Source of the DNA: Shouchella shacheensis
GTDB taxonomy: Bacteria > Bacillota > Bacilli > Bacillales > Bacillaceae_D
Direction: 5' to 3'
DNA: 64,000 bases
Assembly: GCF_001484965.1 (NCBI RefSeq)
Contig: NZ_LLYY01000008.1
Span: forward strand, 1-64,000
The notes beneath the pieces are model-generated. The model saw only the letters and a program-made list of their open reading frames with translations. It did not search any database and was not told the origin of the DNA. Within the stretch, counting starts at the first letter, position 1, and every line of letters starts with the position of its first letter. Both the position numbers and the translations under genes were made by a program. Of the stretch, positions 1 through 9,800 are shown piece by piece.

Positions 1-45
1 TGGTAGTTGGGGGCTTCCCCCTGCGAGAGTAGAACGTTGCCGGGC
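1..45 (+). rRNA. rrf: 5S ribosomal RNA, 3' end (partial)
   Basis: The first 45 bases match the conserved 3' part of Bacillus-type 5S rRNA: the GGTAGTTGGGGG / CCCCCTGCGAGAG helix-loop region followed by AGTAGAACGTTGCCGGGC. The rest of the gene, and presumably an rrn operon, lies upstream of the window. A strong terminator follows within 80 bases, so this is the end of the operon and no tRNA genes trail it. Confidence 0.88.
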
Positions 46-47
46 AG

Positions 48-121
48 TACCGAAAAGCGTAGGCGGGGTCGAGCAGAAGCGCGAAAAATCTCGATGCTTC
101 TACCCGCCGTAGCTAGACAAA
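48..121 (-). repeat. Intergenic hairpin repeat, copy A (short form)
   Basis: Read on the minus strand this begins TTTTGTCTAGCTACGG and ends with a CGCCTACGCTTTTCGG-type tail. It is the short version of the repeat seen at 27218, 36341 and 57490 and lacks their inner about 50-base hairpin. The arms GGCGGG...AGAAGC and GCTTCT...CCCGCC can pair. It sits between the 5S gene and the rrn terminator, with its TTGTCTAG end against the terminator hairpin. A 20-base block, GCTACGGCGGGTAGAAGCAT, recurs exactly at 23930. Confidence 0.7.
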
Positions 122-149
122 ACCCCACCTTTTTAGGTGGGGTTTTTTG
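119..149 (+). terminator. Intrinsic terminator of the rRNA operon
   Basis: AACCCCACC and GGTGGGGTT form a 9-bp GC-rich stem with a short T-rich loop, followed by a run of T. It lies about 75 bases after the 5S end. Confidence 0.9.
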
Positions 150-371
150 TGTGTAAAAAGGGAAGCCAAAAACGGCTGCTGATGAAGGGGAATCGCTGAT
201 AAGCGACAATAAAGATGTTCTGCAAACGGAGCATTAGATTGAATGGACATGATCATGTTCAGAGCAAATTTTTTGTCTTTAAGAATGAGTGCTTCACAAT
301 TGCGCCTTCTTCCATAAAAGCGTATACTTGTTTATTAGTCTGTGAAACTGCGACATCATAGGAGTGCTTGT
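150..371. other. Gene-free stretch before the MFS exporter
   Basis: I see no convincing gene here. A minus-strand ORF of about 65 codons at 259-456 overlaps the exporter start and lacks family features. The exporter's Shine-Dalgarno (AGGAGTG) is at the right end. No clear promoter hexamers were recognised. Confidence 0.4.
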
Positions 372-1817
372 ATGAATCAAAATGAAAACTACAGCAAAGT
401 ATTGATCGCGGCTTTATTAATAGCAGGTTCTTTTGTAGCGATTTTGAATCAGACATTGATGATCACTGCCATTCCTCCAATCATGGAAGAGATGAATATT
501 ACAGCAAACACGGCGCAGTGGTTAACGACGGTGTTTATGCTCGTCAACGGAATTATGATACCGGTTTCTGCTTTTTTGATTGAAAAATTTACAACGCGAC
601 AGCTTTTCTTGACAGCAATGGGGGTCTTTACGCTCGGTACATTGTTGGGTGGGCTAGCGACGAACTTCCCTTCCTTAATGGCCGCGCGTGTCATTCAATC
701 GGCAGGTGCCGGGGTGATGCTTCCCCTTATGCAGACGATTTTTCTTCTGATTTTTCCGGTGGAACGTCGGGGGGCAGCTATGGGCTATATTGGTCTCGTT
801 ATTTCGTTTGCTCCGGCGATCGGTCCGACGATTTCTGGATGGGTAACGTCGAATTATGAGTGGCGTTATTTATTTTGGGGCATTCTTCCTCTAGCACTTC
901 TTATGATGGTCGTTGCTTATGTTGTAATGAGAAACGTTACGGAGCTCAAGCATCCAAAAATTGATTTGGGTTCGGTCATCTTATCCTCATTTGGCTTTGG
1001 TGGATTGCTCTATGGCTTTACGAGTGCCGGTAATAACGGGTGGGGAAGTCCGATCACGCTGACCGTTCTTACTGTGGGACTTGTCGCCATCGTGCTCTTT
1101 ATTTTTCGCCAGCTTCGTATGGAGCACCCGATGCTCGAATTAAGAGTGTTTACACAGAGAACGTTCACCCTTTCTACGATCATTTGCGGTATTGGTTTTT
1201 TGGGGTTGATCGGACTGGAAACGTTGATTCCTTTGTATCTGCAAAACATGCGTGGGTTTACGGCGATGGAAGCGGGGCTTGTTTTATTGCCTGGCGCTTT
1301 GCTAGCCGGGTTGATGTCGCCGATTACGGGTCGCATTTTTGACCGGATCGGCGCGCGACTGCTAGCTATTCTGGGACTCATTCTAATGACGGTTTCGACG
1401 TTTGCGTTTCTATTTGTTGATACAACGACGTCACTTGTTTTTCTGGCAGTGATGTTTGCCATCCGTATGTTTGGTTTTTCCATGGTGATGATGCCAGTGA
1501 ATACTGCTGGCTTAAATACAATGCCGCCTAAGTTAATCCCGCATGCCGCAGCGGTTACGAATACGACGCGACAGATGGCAGCCTCAATTGGAACAGCGTT
1601 GCTGGTCTCAGCGATGACAACGACCGCCCAGGTCACAAACTCGAATCCAAGGATCACCCATCCAGACATATTAGGCGCCATCGTCTCCTTTGGATTGATT
1701 GGCCTGTTGACGGTCATTGCGCTGTTGTTGTCTTTGCGGTTGAAGCAAACCTATCCGCCTACAGACGAAGAATGGGACGCCGCTCAAAAGCAAATGCAGC
1801 GCCGGAACTCGGCATGA
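372..1817 (+). CDS. DHA2-family MFS drug exporter (LmrB/MdtP-like)
   Basis: A proton-coupled multidrug exporter of the plasma membrane, about 481 residues, the usual size for a 14-helix DHA2 (EmrB/QacA/LmrB) transporter. Hydrophobic segments run through the protein. The antiporter motif C is visible in helix 5 (about residues 145-160, APAIGPTISGW), and an R-rich loop after helix 2 fits motif A. The start at ATG 372 follows AGGAGTG; an upstream in-frame ATG at 342 has no ribosome binding site. The protein resembles Bacillus LmrB/MdtP, associated with lincomycin or puromycin export, but the substrate cannot be told from sequence. No TetR-type regulator lies next to it, unlike lmrAB. A hairpin terminator follows. 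Confidence 0.85.
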   Translation: MNQNENYSKVLIAALLIAGSFVAILNQTLMITAIPPIMEEMNITANTAQWLTTVFMLVNGIMIPVSAFLIEKFTTRQLFLTAMGVFTLGTLLGGLATNFPSLMAARVIQSAGAGVMLPLMQTIFLLIFPVERRGAAMGYIGLVISFAPAIGPTISGWVTSNYEWRYLFWGILPLALLMMVVAYVVMRNVTELKHPKIDLGSVILSSFGFGGLLYGFTSAGNNGWGSPITLTVLTVGLVAIVLFIFRQLRMEHPMLELRVFTQRTFTLSTIICGIGFLGLIGLETLIPLYLQNMRGFTAMEAGLVLLPGALLAGLMSPITGRIFDRIGARLLAILGLILMTVSTFAFLFVDTTTSLVFLAVMFAIRMFGFSMVMMPVNTAGLNTMPPKLIPHAAAVTNTTRQMAASIGTALLVSAMTTTAQVTNSNPRITHPDILGAIVSFGLIGLLTVIALLLSLRLKQTYPPTDEEWDAAQKQMQRRNSA

Positions 1818-1845
1818 TAACGAGCGGGAGCGCAGCCTGTTGACA

Positions 1846-1879
1846 GAGGGGCAGTCTCTTTAGAGAGCTGCTCTTTTGT
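1846..1879 (+). terminator. Intrinsic terminator after the MFS exporter
   Basis: An imperfect stem (AGAGGGGCAGTCTCT / AGAGAGCTGCTCTTT, with G-U pairs) ends in TTTTGTGTG about 30 bases after the exporter stop codon. Confidence 0.65.
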
Positions 1880-1957
1880 GTGCGAGCAGTCGCATAGAGA
1901 GCCCTGGTTATTCTGAACTGAAATAAGAGGTGTAACAGAATAAAAGCAGCGGTTTAC

Positions 1958-2590
1958 TTGGAAAATGATAAAATTCGCGTGGTGCTGAGTTTTTGCAAAG
2001 GCGCTCCTTATGTGGCAAAGATCTATTTGTTGTTTTTCGGTACTACCGAGTTCATGACGGAGATTAATTCCCTTGAAGCAGCGTTTGCAAGGGGCGTGCT
2101 GTTATTATCGGATACGAGTTACGGGTTTTTGTTGAGTGTTTTTGGAGCAGGCATAATCATTGGTTCAATGATTAATTCGCTCTTTGCGAAACAGCTTGCC
2201 GTGAATCGCTTAATTGGCTTTGGCACAACGTTTGCTGCGGTAGGTTATGTACTTCTGTATGGGTCACACCACCTCTATGTTGCTGCGGCAGGCGTATTTT
2301 TAATTGGGCTTGCTGTAACATTTGCAAATACAGGTTTCTTGACGTTTTACCAAAATCATGTACCAGTTAAAGTTATGGGGCGATTTGGCAGCATCTTTAG
2401 CATTATTGAAGCAGTGTGTATTGTGGGCTTGACTACGTTAATTGGCTTAGCCGCGGAGTTAGCATCCATTCGCCCGGTTGTACTCATAAGTTCAGGGGGC
2501 TTTGTCCTACTGGCTTTGTTCGCATTAAAGGCTGTGATGGGAAGAGAGCGGGAACGGTATTTTAGCGAAGGGCTATACCATGATAAATGA
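1958..2590 (+). pseudogene. MFS transporter remnant, N-terminal half missing
   Basis: The reading frame (up to 210 codons) encodes only the C-terminal half of an MFS_3 (macrolide-efflux-like) transporter. It opens with the central-loop sequence that precedes helix 7, then a YGFLLSVFGAGIIIGS-like helix and four further hydrophobic segments, and ends in a basic tail. A whole family member is about 400-430 residues. No strong Shine-Dalgarno precedes the first ATG, and the upstream 80 bases do not encode the missing half. I read it as a 5'-truncated gene. It lies at the left edge of the AT-rich dpt/dnd island, so the truncation may date from that insertion (inference). Confidence 0.7.
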
Positions 2591-3005
2591 ATGTAACGCA
2601 GTACCTTTTGCGATTGTTAATCAAGATGTTCTTTAGGGCACCAAACGTCGGACTGTACAAAGGGTTAAGGAAAAATTTGTGATCTATAATGTATTCTATT
2701 CGTTTCGTTACTTTGCCTCAAGTGAAAAGTAAATAAATCGCTGAAATATTCGCGTTATATTGTTAGGTGCTAGTTCATATAACTCTTAGATGTCAAATAA
2801 GCTCTTTTAACGTATACTGATCACAGGAAGTATTACTTAGCCTTTTTTGAAAGGACTCAAATCTAGGGATTTCGTTTATTACCAGGAAGTTTTCATTGGA
2901 TTTATTTAGTGAAGATAGTATATGTGCTACAATATTCCTGTGTGTGCAATTCGAAATGGTTTTGTACGCATCTTTAGTACCGCTTATCTAGAAGGAGTGA
3001 ACTTC
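2591..3005. other. Gene-free AT-rich stretch upstream of dptF
   Basis: About 415 bases with no supported gene. An in-frame ATG at 2922 would extend DptF but has no Shine-Dalgarno. The stretch marks the left boundary of the AT-rich island. A candidate dptF promoter lies at 2905-2933. I found no integrase gene, tRNA or obvious direct repeat. Confidence 0.4.
2905..2933 (+). promoter_or_regulatory. Candidate sigma-A promoter for dptFGH
   Basis: An extended -10 (TGCTACAAT, ending at 2933) has a weak -35 (TTTAGT) 17 bases upstream. It lies about 70 bases before the dptF start and is the best promoter candidate in this interval. Confidence 0.4.
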
Positions 3006-5405
3006 ATGAGCTCAGATTCTCAGTACTTCTTTCAATTTCTGTATGATTTACAAGCTGATATAGCTGAGTCAGGGAAGAAGATTGAAGAATTATTATATAA
3101 TTACCCAGATACGGCGATATCCGAGGCTCGTAAGTTTTCCGAGCTCATCATTAATGACGTGCTCCAAAAAGAGAACTATAATATTAACGAACTTAAAAAG
3201 TTTTATGAGCGTGTACATTTTTTATCTGTTAAAGAGATTTTAACACCCCAAATAAAGCGTTCACTAGATATTATACGTACAACAGGAAATAAAGCTATAC
3301 ATGGTACAGAAAAATACTTAGGAGTATCTGATGCATTAAGGATCTATAAACAATGCTATATATTAGCAGATTGGTATGCGAGTAACTATTCATTGGATCT
3401 CATTATACCTGAATTTATTGAGCCTCGCCCAGTAAAGTCGGAATCTATTAACGAGAATAAAATTATGGAAGCTGTGCAAGCAGCATTATTAAAGAATCAA
3501 AGTCATCAAGCACTTCAAAGTGAAGAAATTCAGGAAAAAGTTACGGAGGAACAAGCCTCACCGATTAACTGTAATGAGATTGAAAACGAGAAAGCAAAAG
3601 AATACCAAGTAAGTAACGTAGCGGAAATTCCTGTTTGGGGGCAAATTGCTCGAAAAAACAATAGCAGTAGCAACTTACTAAAAGAATTGAAAAAGCTGCA
3701 GGATTCTTCACAGGAAGCCATTGAAAATGCTGATTCATTTAGTGATTTTAAACAATATATGCATATTGAGCGTAAAGTGCAAAAAGATGTGGAAGAAGTA
3801 CTTACTTTAGCAAAAGAACAATCAGGTTCCCAAATTGTTTTATTATGTGGGAGTGTTGGGGATGGTAAATCTCATTTGCTTGCTTATTTAAGAGAAAATA
3901 AGCCCGAATTACTTGAAGGCTATAGGGTAATTAACGATGCTACTGAAAGCTATAGTCCCGAAAAGAATGCGATTGAGACGTTAGGGGAAGTGTTAAGTAA
4001 TTTTTCAGATCAAAACATTGATAGTTCGACTGAAAGAATCATTCTAGCCATTAATGTAGGTGTGCTTCATAACTTCCTTACATATAATTTTCAAGAACTC
4101 GAGTTTGGAAAGCTCAAAAGTTTTATTGATGATAGTAAAGTGTTCTCTAACATTGTAATGGAAAATAATAGTGATGAACATATGCATATTGTTGGGTTTA
4201 CTGATTATAAGTCTTACGAGCTATCGAAAAAAGGCTTCTCATCAGAATTATTTGAAGGCATCATTGAACATATTTTTAGAAAAGATAAATCCAATCCATT
4301 CTTTCGATCTTATTTGAAAGATCTAGAAGTTAGCCAAAGGTTGGTCATTCATGAAAACTTTGAGTTTATGAGTGCTCCAATTGTTCAAAAATCAATTGTT
4401 CAACTTGTCATCAGATCAATTATTGAACATAAACTCGTTATTTCGACGAGAGCTTTTTATAATTTTATCGCGGATATTCTTATACCAGAATTATACAATA
4501 AAAAGACTGAAGAAGAAATTTCAAGTGAGTTTGAGAAGTTTAGTATGATGACACCAAACTTACTCTTTAACCGACCCGAAAGATCGCCAATCCTTCAACA
4601 GATGAATGTATTAGACCCAGTAAATATTAGAAATGAAGTAGTTGACCAAGTGATCGTAGATGCGAATACATCCTTAGACGCTGAACATTTTACGGAAGAG
4701 TATTTTTCCGATGACACTGTCTCAGCTGAGTGGCTAAAGCCAATTTCTGAAATGTTAATGTCTAATGACTCAGTAGCTACTCAAGGTGATGTGAATCGTT
4801 TTGTAAAAACGTTAATCAGGATACAATCTTTAATTAATAAAACCTTTTTCGAATCGGTCGAACCAGATTCATATAGGTTATATCAACAATATTTGTATAG
4901 CTACAATTATGGTAAACCTGATAAGCACTTAAAAGCGTTATTTAACCTTATTAAAGGCTCTGTATTTAAATGGCAAGGTAGTCCACAGCCTGGTTTAATT
5001 TATGTGGATCAAAGCGGTGCAAAATATGAAGTCGCACAACATTTAGAGATTGAAGCGTATACAAAGCATCTTCAACGTCGAGAAGAAGAGAAATTTTATA
5101 GTTTTAAGTCAACCCTAACTGTAAGTTATGCTCGAAAAGGTGCCAGTAAGCAAAAAAGTGAAGATATTGAAAAAGTTGATTTAGAAGTAGATTATAGTTT
5201 ATTTGCTCTTCTTTATAAACTAAATAGTGGATATCGACCAAACAAGAAAGATAAGGATGACGCTATTAAGTTTTTTGAGTTTATCGATCAAATCATGCAA
5301 TTTGGTGACCGCACAGATGAAATTTTTGTTCAAGTCCTAGGAGAAAACAAGAAGTTTAAGTTGTATAAAGATGAGTTCAATGGTTACTCATTTGTAAAGG
5401 TGTGA
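3006..5405 (+). CDS. dptF: DptF, phosphorothioation-dependent restriction ATPase, with DUF4145-like N-terminus
   Basis: A component of the Dpt (DndFGH) restriction module, which attacks DNA lacking phosphorothioate marks. ATG 3006 is preceded by AAGGAGTGA. About 799 residues. A Walker A motif, GSVGDGKS, sits near residues 283-290. The first about 120 residues (helical, with an RTTGNKAIHG block) resemble the DUF4145 domain found in many defence proteins, followed by a charged linker to about residue 215. My recollection is that DptF proteins are nearer 500-600 residues, so this N-terminus looks like an added domain. Identity rests on the P-loop plus linkage to dptG, dptH and dndBCDE. First gene of a three-gene operon; dptG starts 4 bases after its stop. 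Confidence 0.85.
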   Translation: MSSDSQYFFQFLYDLQADIAESGKKIEELLYNYPDTAISEARKFSELIINDVLQKENYNINELKKFYERVHFLSVKEILTPQIKRSLDIIRTTGNKAIHGTEKYLGVSDALRIYKQCYILADWYASNYSLDLIIPEFIEPRPVKSESINENKIMEAVQAALLKNQSHQALQSEEIQEKVTEEQASPINCNEIENEKAKEYQVSNVAEIPVWGQIARKNNSSSNLLKELKKLQDSSQEAIENADSFSDFKQYMHIERKVQKDVEEVLTLAKEQSGSQIVLLCGSVGDGKSHLLAYLRENKPELLEGYRVINDATESYSPEKNAIETLGEVLSNFSDQNIDSSTERIILAINVGVLHNFLTYNFQELEFGKLKSFIDDSKVFSNIVMENNSDEHMHIVGFTDYKSYELSKKGFSSELFEGIIEHIFRKDKSNPFFRSYLKDLEVSQRLVIHENFEFMSAPIVQKSIVQLVIRSIIEHKLVISTRAFYNFIADILIPELYNKKTEEEISSEFEKFSMMTPNLLFNRPERSPILQQMNVLDPVNIRNEVVDQVIVDANTSLDAEHFTEEYFSDDTVSAEWLKPISEMLMSNDSVATQGDVNRFVKTLIRIQSLINKTFFESVEPDSYRLYQQYLYSYNYGKPDKHLKALFNLIKGSVFKWQGSPQPGLIYVDQSGAKYEVAQHLEIEAYTKHLQRREEEKFYSFKSTLTVSYARKGASKQKSEDIEKVDLEVDYSLFALLYKLNSGYRPNKKDKDDAIKFFEFIDQIMQFGDRTDEIFVQVLGENKKFKLYKDEFNGYSFVKV

Positions 5406-5409
5406 AAGT

Positions 5410-6816
5410 ATGGATCATTACGGTTTTAATGAGGATATTCGAAATCGTGTAAGAAAAGAAGGAGCGAAGCCTTCCCATAATCAAGAGACATTATTACGAG
5501 AAGCTGTACCATTTAACTCGAAATCTCATCAAGTAACAAAGAACTTTAAAACAATTTTAACTCCAATATTAGGTGAATTTACGCGAGCAGTTTCTAATGT
5601 TTCATTAGTGAAAGAGGCCGCACAATCTGACGAAATGGAAACGTATATTGAGAGTTTACTCGTGCAAGTGGCTGAGGATGTTGATGTAGATGACGAAGAA
5701 AGTCGTAATGATTTAGTTCGTTTTTTAAAAACCTTTCTTTTTGCTGAAGGTGGAGAGATTAATCCTGTCCACCCAGCCATCTATAAATTTATTCCTACAA
5801 AATTAAGTAAGGCAGCTGTTGAGAGAAGATTGGCCATCTATGCAAAGGAGGCGCTCGTTCAAGATAAGCATGTTTTCGCAGAAATCTTTAACAAAACTGG
5901 CCAAGAGGATATTATAACGGGCTTAATTCTAGAGAAGTTAGACGACGGAGTTACTGTTGAACGAAAAGATGAGAAACCAAGCTATAAACCGTTATTACCT
6001 AAAGTTAGCCGGTTGTTTGAAAACGATCTACGTTTTTTAGCTGAGCATCAACAGTATTTCTTAGAACACTATGCAAAGTTCATTAATTATTTTTTGTTCC
6101 TATATCTATCACAATTATCCCTTTGTTTTGATGAATATGAAGGTGGGAAATACGATGAAGTTAGGTCATTTACATATGGAGTGGACTGGGAAGCGATTAA
6201 CAAACGTAGAGATACTGTAGACGATACTCGCCGATTATTTCAACGAGTTGATAACTTATTTATCCATGTGAATGTGCTTGCACAGCTTAGTCATGTGAAT
6301 TTTAATGATGGTCGCGATTTTCTCACTTATGTAGATTTAATGGAGCAAGTGCATCAAGCGTCATCTGAAGATCAAGAAAGGTTTTTAATTAACTTAAACG
6401 CTTGGATTACTCATTATACTGAACTTATTGAAGTGGAACATGTTAAAGGAAATGCAAATTCAATTGCCGAAGCGTTTCGTAACTTAAAGGAATATGTTGA
6501 AAAAGGTGTAAGTGATAAGGTAAGAAGCGAATACAATTCTTCCGTGAAATTTATTGCTAAAGAACATTTCTTGAAAAATAGAGGCAACTTAGGAGCAGTA
6601 CTAAATGTTAATCAAGACTTTTTATTAATGATGACTGCATTGTGTGTAAAAGACGAACGAATTCCACTAAATCAACTCTTTGCTGAATACGAGAAACGTG
6701 GAATTCGTTTTGATAACCATTCACAGGTTGAAGTCATTCAGCTCTTAGATAATTTAAATATTATCGACAAAAAAAGCGATAGTGGTGATGCGCAGTATGT
6801 CAAACCAATTTTATAA
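5410..6816 (+). CDS. dptG: DptG, phosphorothioation-dependent restriction protein
   Basis: The second gene of the Dpt restriction module, 468 residues. No catalytic motif is visible; the protein is mostly helical and charged, as expected for the DptG (DndG) family, whose biochemical role is poorly defined. The call rests on position between a P-loop DptF and a HerA-like DptH and on size. ATG 5410 follows AAAGGTGTGAAAG, only 4 bases after the dptF stop. The 3' end overlaps the dptH start by 20 bases, implying translational coupling. Codon use is AT-rich like the rest of the island. Confidence 0.82.
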   Translation: MDHYGFNEDIRNRVRKEGAKPSHNQETLLREAVPFNSKSHQVTKNFKTILTPILGEFTRAVSNVSLVKEAAQSDEMETYIESLLVQVAEDVDVDDEESRNDLVRFLKTFLFAEGGEINPVHPAIYKFIPTKLSKAAVERRLAIYAKEALVQDKHVFAEIFNKTGQEDIITGLILEKLDDGVTVERKDEKPSYKPLLPKVSRLFENDLRFLAEHQQYFLEHYAKFINYFLFLYLSQLSLCFDEYEGGKYDEVRSFTYGVDWEAINKRRDTVDDTRRLFQRVDNLFIHVNVLAQLSHVNFNDGRDFLTYVDLMEQVHQASSEDQERFLINLNAWITHYTELIEVEHVKGNANSIAEAFRNLKEYVEKGVSDKVRSEYNSSVKFIAKEHFLKNRGNLGAVLNVNQDFLLMMTALCVKDERIPLNQLFAEYEKRGIRFDNHSQVEVIQLLDNLNIIDKKSDSGDAQYVKPIL

Positions 6817-9800
6817 ATTTATTCGCAACTTACTCATAGATTTTTTTAGAAATAATGAAATCACGGCAGGGGATCGTTATTATTTACAATTAGATCGTTC
6901 CGAGGAAGTTGAAAGCTTAGTCCGTGAATTGCATGAAGCTATTGATCCTAAAGCAGAATCATTTGAGTATCAGCATAATCATGGAGGAGATGAACCCTAC
7001 CGTACGTTCTCTCTCCCTTTTGAGAATACAAAGTTAGTTGTTGCGCATACAGCAGGTAATGTTAAGCCAGATTACTTGGTTACACTTCGAAATCAAGTAG
7101 GTGAACAAAAAGGTGTATGGGAAAATACAGCGTTAATTAGCATTGTATCGGAACAACTAGATAGCATTCAGGGCGGGAGTAGTGATCTTCAGAAGAAGGG
7201 AATGCCACTTCATCCTAATGAAATTTATAATGTGATTTCAAGAGATTTAAAGGAAACGGTCCTCTCTAAAAGTGAAAAGTTATTAGTACAAAGTACTCTA
7301 GATTACTTAATACAAGATACATCGATCTTTAAAGTAAGTTTATTTGACTTTGAAGATTACGTCTCTCTATTAGAACAACCTGAGCTTACAGTGACGGACT
7401 GCAATAATTTTGGGTTATTTAAAGATGAGAACCTTGCGTTTTTTAGTGATAAAGAACTAAAACAAAGAATTGAGCACAATCGAGATCTCTATGCCTATGT
7501 TCAGAAGGCCCATGAAGTTGATGATGTTCCTGGTGATTTGAGTCATATATTTGTTTCAGCTGGAATTGAAAAGTTAAAAAAAGATGATTGGAATGAAGTG
7601 AGTTTCAATGAAGTCAATCGTTACGCTGAACAAAAGCAAGCGGAGAAGAGGAGTCTAAAAGTAGAATTAAAGTCAATTCAACCAGATGGAGGGTATGTAA
7701 TGTGGGAGAAACCACAATCAGAAACTGCGTCTGGGCTTAGGAAGCGTCACGTTATTCTTTTCAACCCCGAAAGGCACAAAGTGATTGGACTAAATTTAAG
7801 CTTTGATATTGAGGGTAGTAAAAAGAGAATACTATCCACGGAATATTTTGAACCAAAAAGAAAAGCCTACGATGTTGTTACGAGTGGGAGAAAAGCTACA
7901 ATAACAAAAGAAGTAACAGGAGACAAAGCAGAATTCTTCAAAGTGAAGTACAAGCATGAGGGAAATGGCACAAAGGCCGTTGATTTGTTTGTCGCCGTTG
8001 TTCCTTTTGAAGAAATTGTACTTACAAAGTATAAGAGTAGTTTCTTAGTAAAGACTTCAAAAAGAGCAGCGGTAGAAATTAACTCTGATACGGATACGTG
8101 GATGTTTGGGGCTGGTTCGGAGCCTAAGGACTTACACAACTTTACGGCAGAAGACCCGGCGTTTTTAGAAGAGGGAGTGTCGTTGGCGATTAGTCCTCAT
8201 CAAAATGCTCTGGATGAAGAAGGCAATTTCGAGTTCGAATTGGAATATAATCAAGCAATTACACCTTTTCTAATAAAGACTAATGAAGTTAACCCTACCT
8301 TCCCGATTCGGGGGCGGATGATCTGGAAGCAAAAGCGTGAGTTACAATCAGATTTTAATATGACTCAGGATAATAAGTTAGTAATGGGTTCTCGTGAGTA
8401 TTATATGCATAGTACTTATAAGTATTTTCTTGAATGGGAAAGTAAATGGATTAAACATGATTATTTACATGGAGTATTAAACTCAGGTGAACTAGTTGTT
8501 GACGAAAATTATGATAATCAAGAATTAGCAAAGCCTGTTAAAGAAGCATATTATCGGTACTTAATGTACTTTAAAAAGAATCCGACGACACCAACGTTAG
8601 CCTATCTTACTCCTGAACTAAAAGAACGTGCAATTGATTACGTTGATGCGTTTATCAATGAATTAAAAGAATTAGATGAAACTAATTCTCCTAGTAGAAA
8701 ACGGAAACACTTAATGGAACTTGGTGTATTAAGTGCTGAAGAGCAGGGCTCTCTATACTTAACACCATTTCATCCTTTAGTTGTTGCATACCAACTTACC
8801 TTAAATGATCATCTAGGCTCCGAGGAAGTAAATCAAGCAATATTGTCGCGTTTAAAACCAGATGCATTATTACCGTTTATGTACGGTCCAGAAGATGTAT
8901 TGTATAAGCCAGATTCACAAACAGATGCGCTAGAATGGGTTCGATACAAAGCGGTGAAAGAAGTAACAGTTGCAGATGCAAATTCATATCTGGATAAAGT
9001 TATTACTGACAAAATCAAACAGTTTATTAGCCACTTTGATTATTTATTTATCCGTTCCGCGAACGCTCCTTTAAAACTAAGTGTCGTAAATATATCGAAT
9101 GATAAGCCTGTATTAAAAGGGCTAATTCGCACAATGGTGGATAAGATAGACAACAGGGGAATGGAAAAAATTATGCCAGTTGAAGTTACAATCTACCAAG
9201 CAGAAGCGATGAATAGTGCTTTTGACCATTTTGTCAAGTTAGACATGAAAGACGAAATTGAAGAATACTTAGATATAAACCTTCGTTCGAAAAACTATGA
9301 TATTGAAGATGTCATTCGCTTTGTACGTGAGAACGTTTCTTATTACAAAGTCGGCTTAACAAGCCACCAAGAGTATGAGTATGCACATATTTCATTTTAT
9401 AAGATGAAATCTCGAGAAGCTCTTCAAGAAAAAATGGAAGAGATGGAGACAGGTATGTCTCTAAATGGCTTGGTCACTTCCGTTCCATCGATGAAAGCAG
9501 TTGAGGATTATCGTAATGGGTTCGGTGTAAAGGGACTGAGTTATGAATCCAATATCCTTACTAAGACAGCCTATTATGTGAACGAACTAGCTGCAAACAT
9601 GAATAATGGAGGTTCAAACACGTATCGAAAAGGAGAAGCTATAGTTACTCGAACAGAAAGTGAAGATGAGGATGCCTTAAGAAGAATCTTTAAATCTTCA
9701 TATTGGGTAACCTTCATCGACCCGCCAGTAGGTTTAAATTACTTCCAGAATTATTACCCTGACTTGATTGTCATTCATTACAACGACCAATATACTTCAT

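Noticed and set aside
1010-1717. 235-codon minus-strand frame inside the MFS exporter
   Set aside because: It is the antisense shadow of a clear transporter gene, with no ribosome binding site or protein features.
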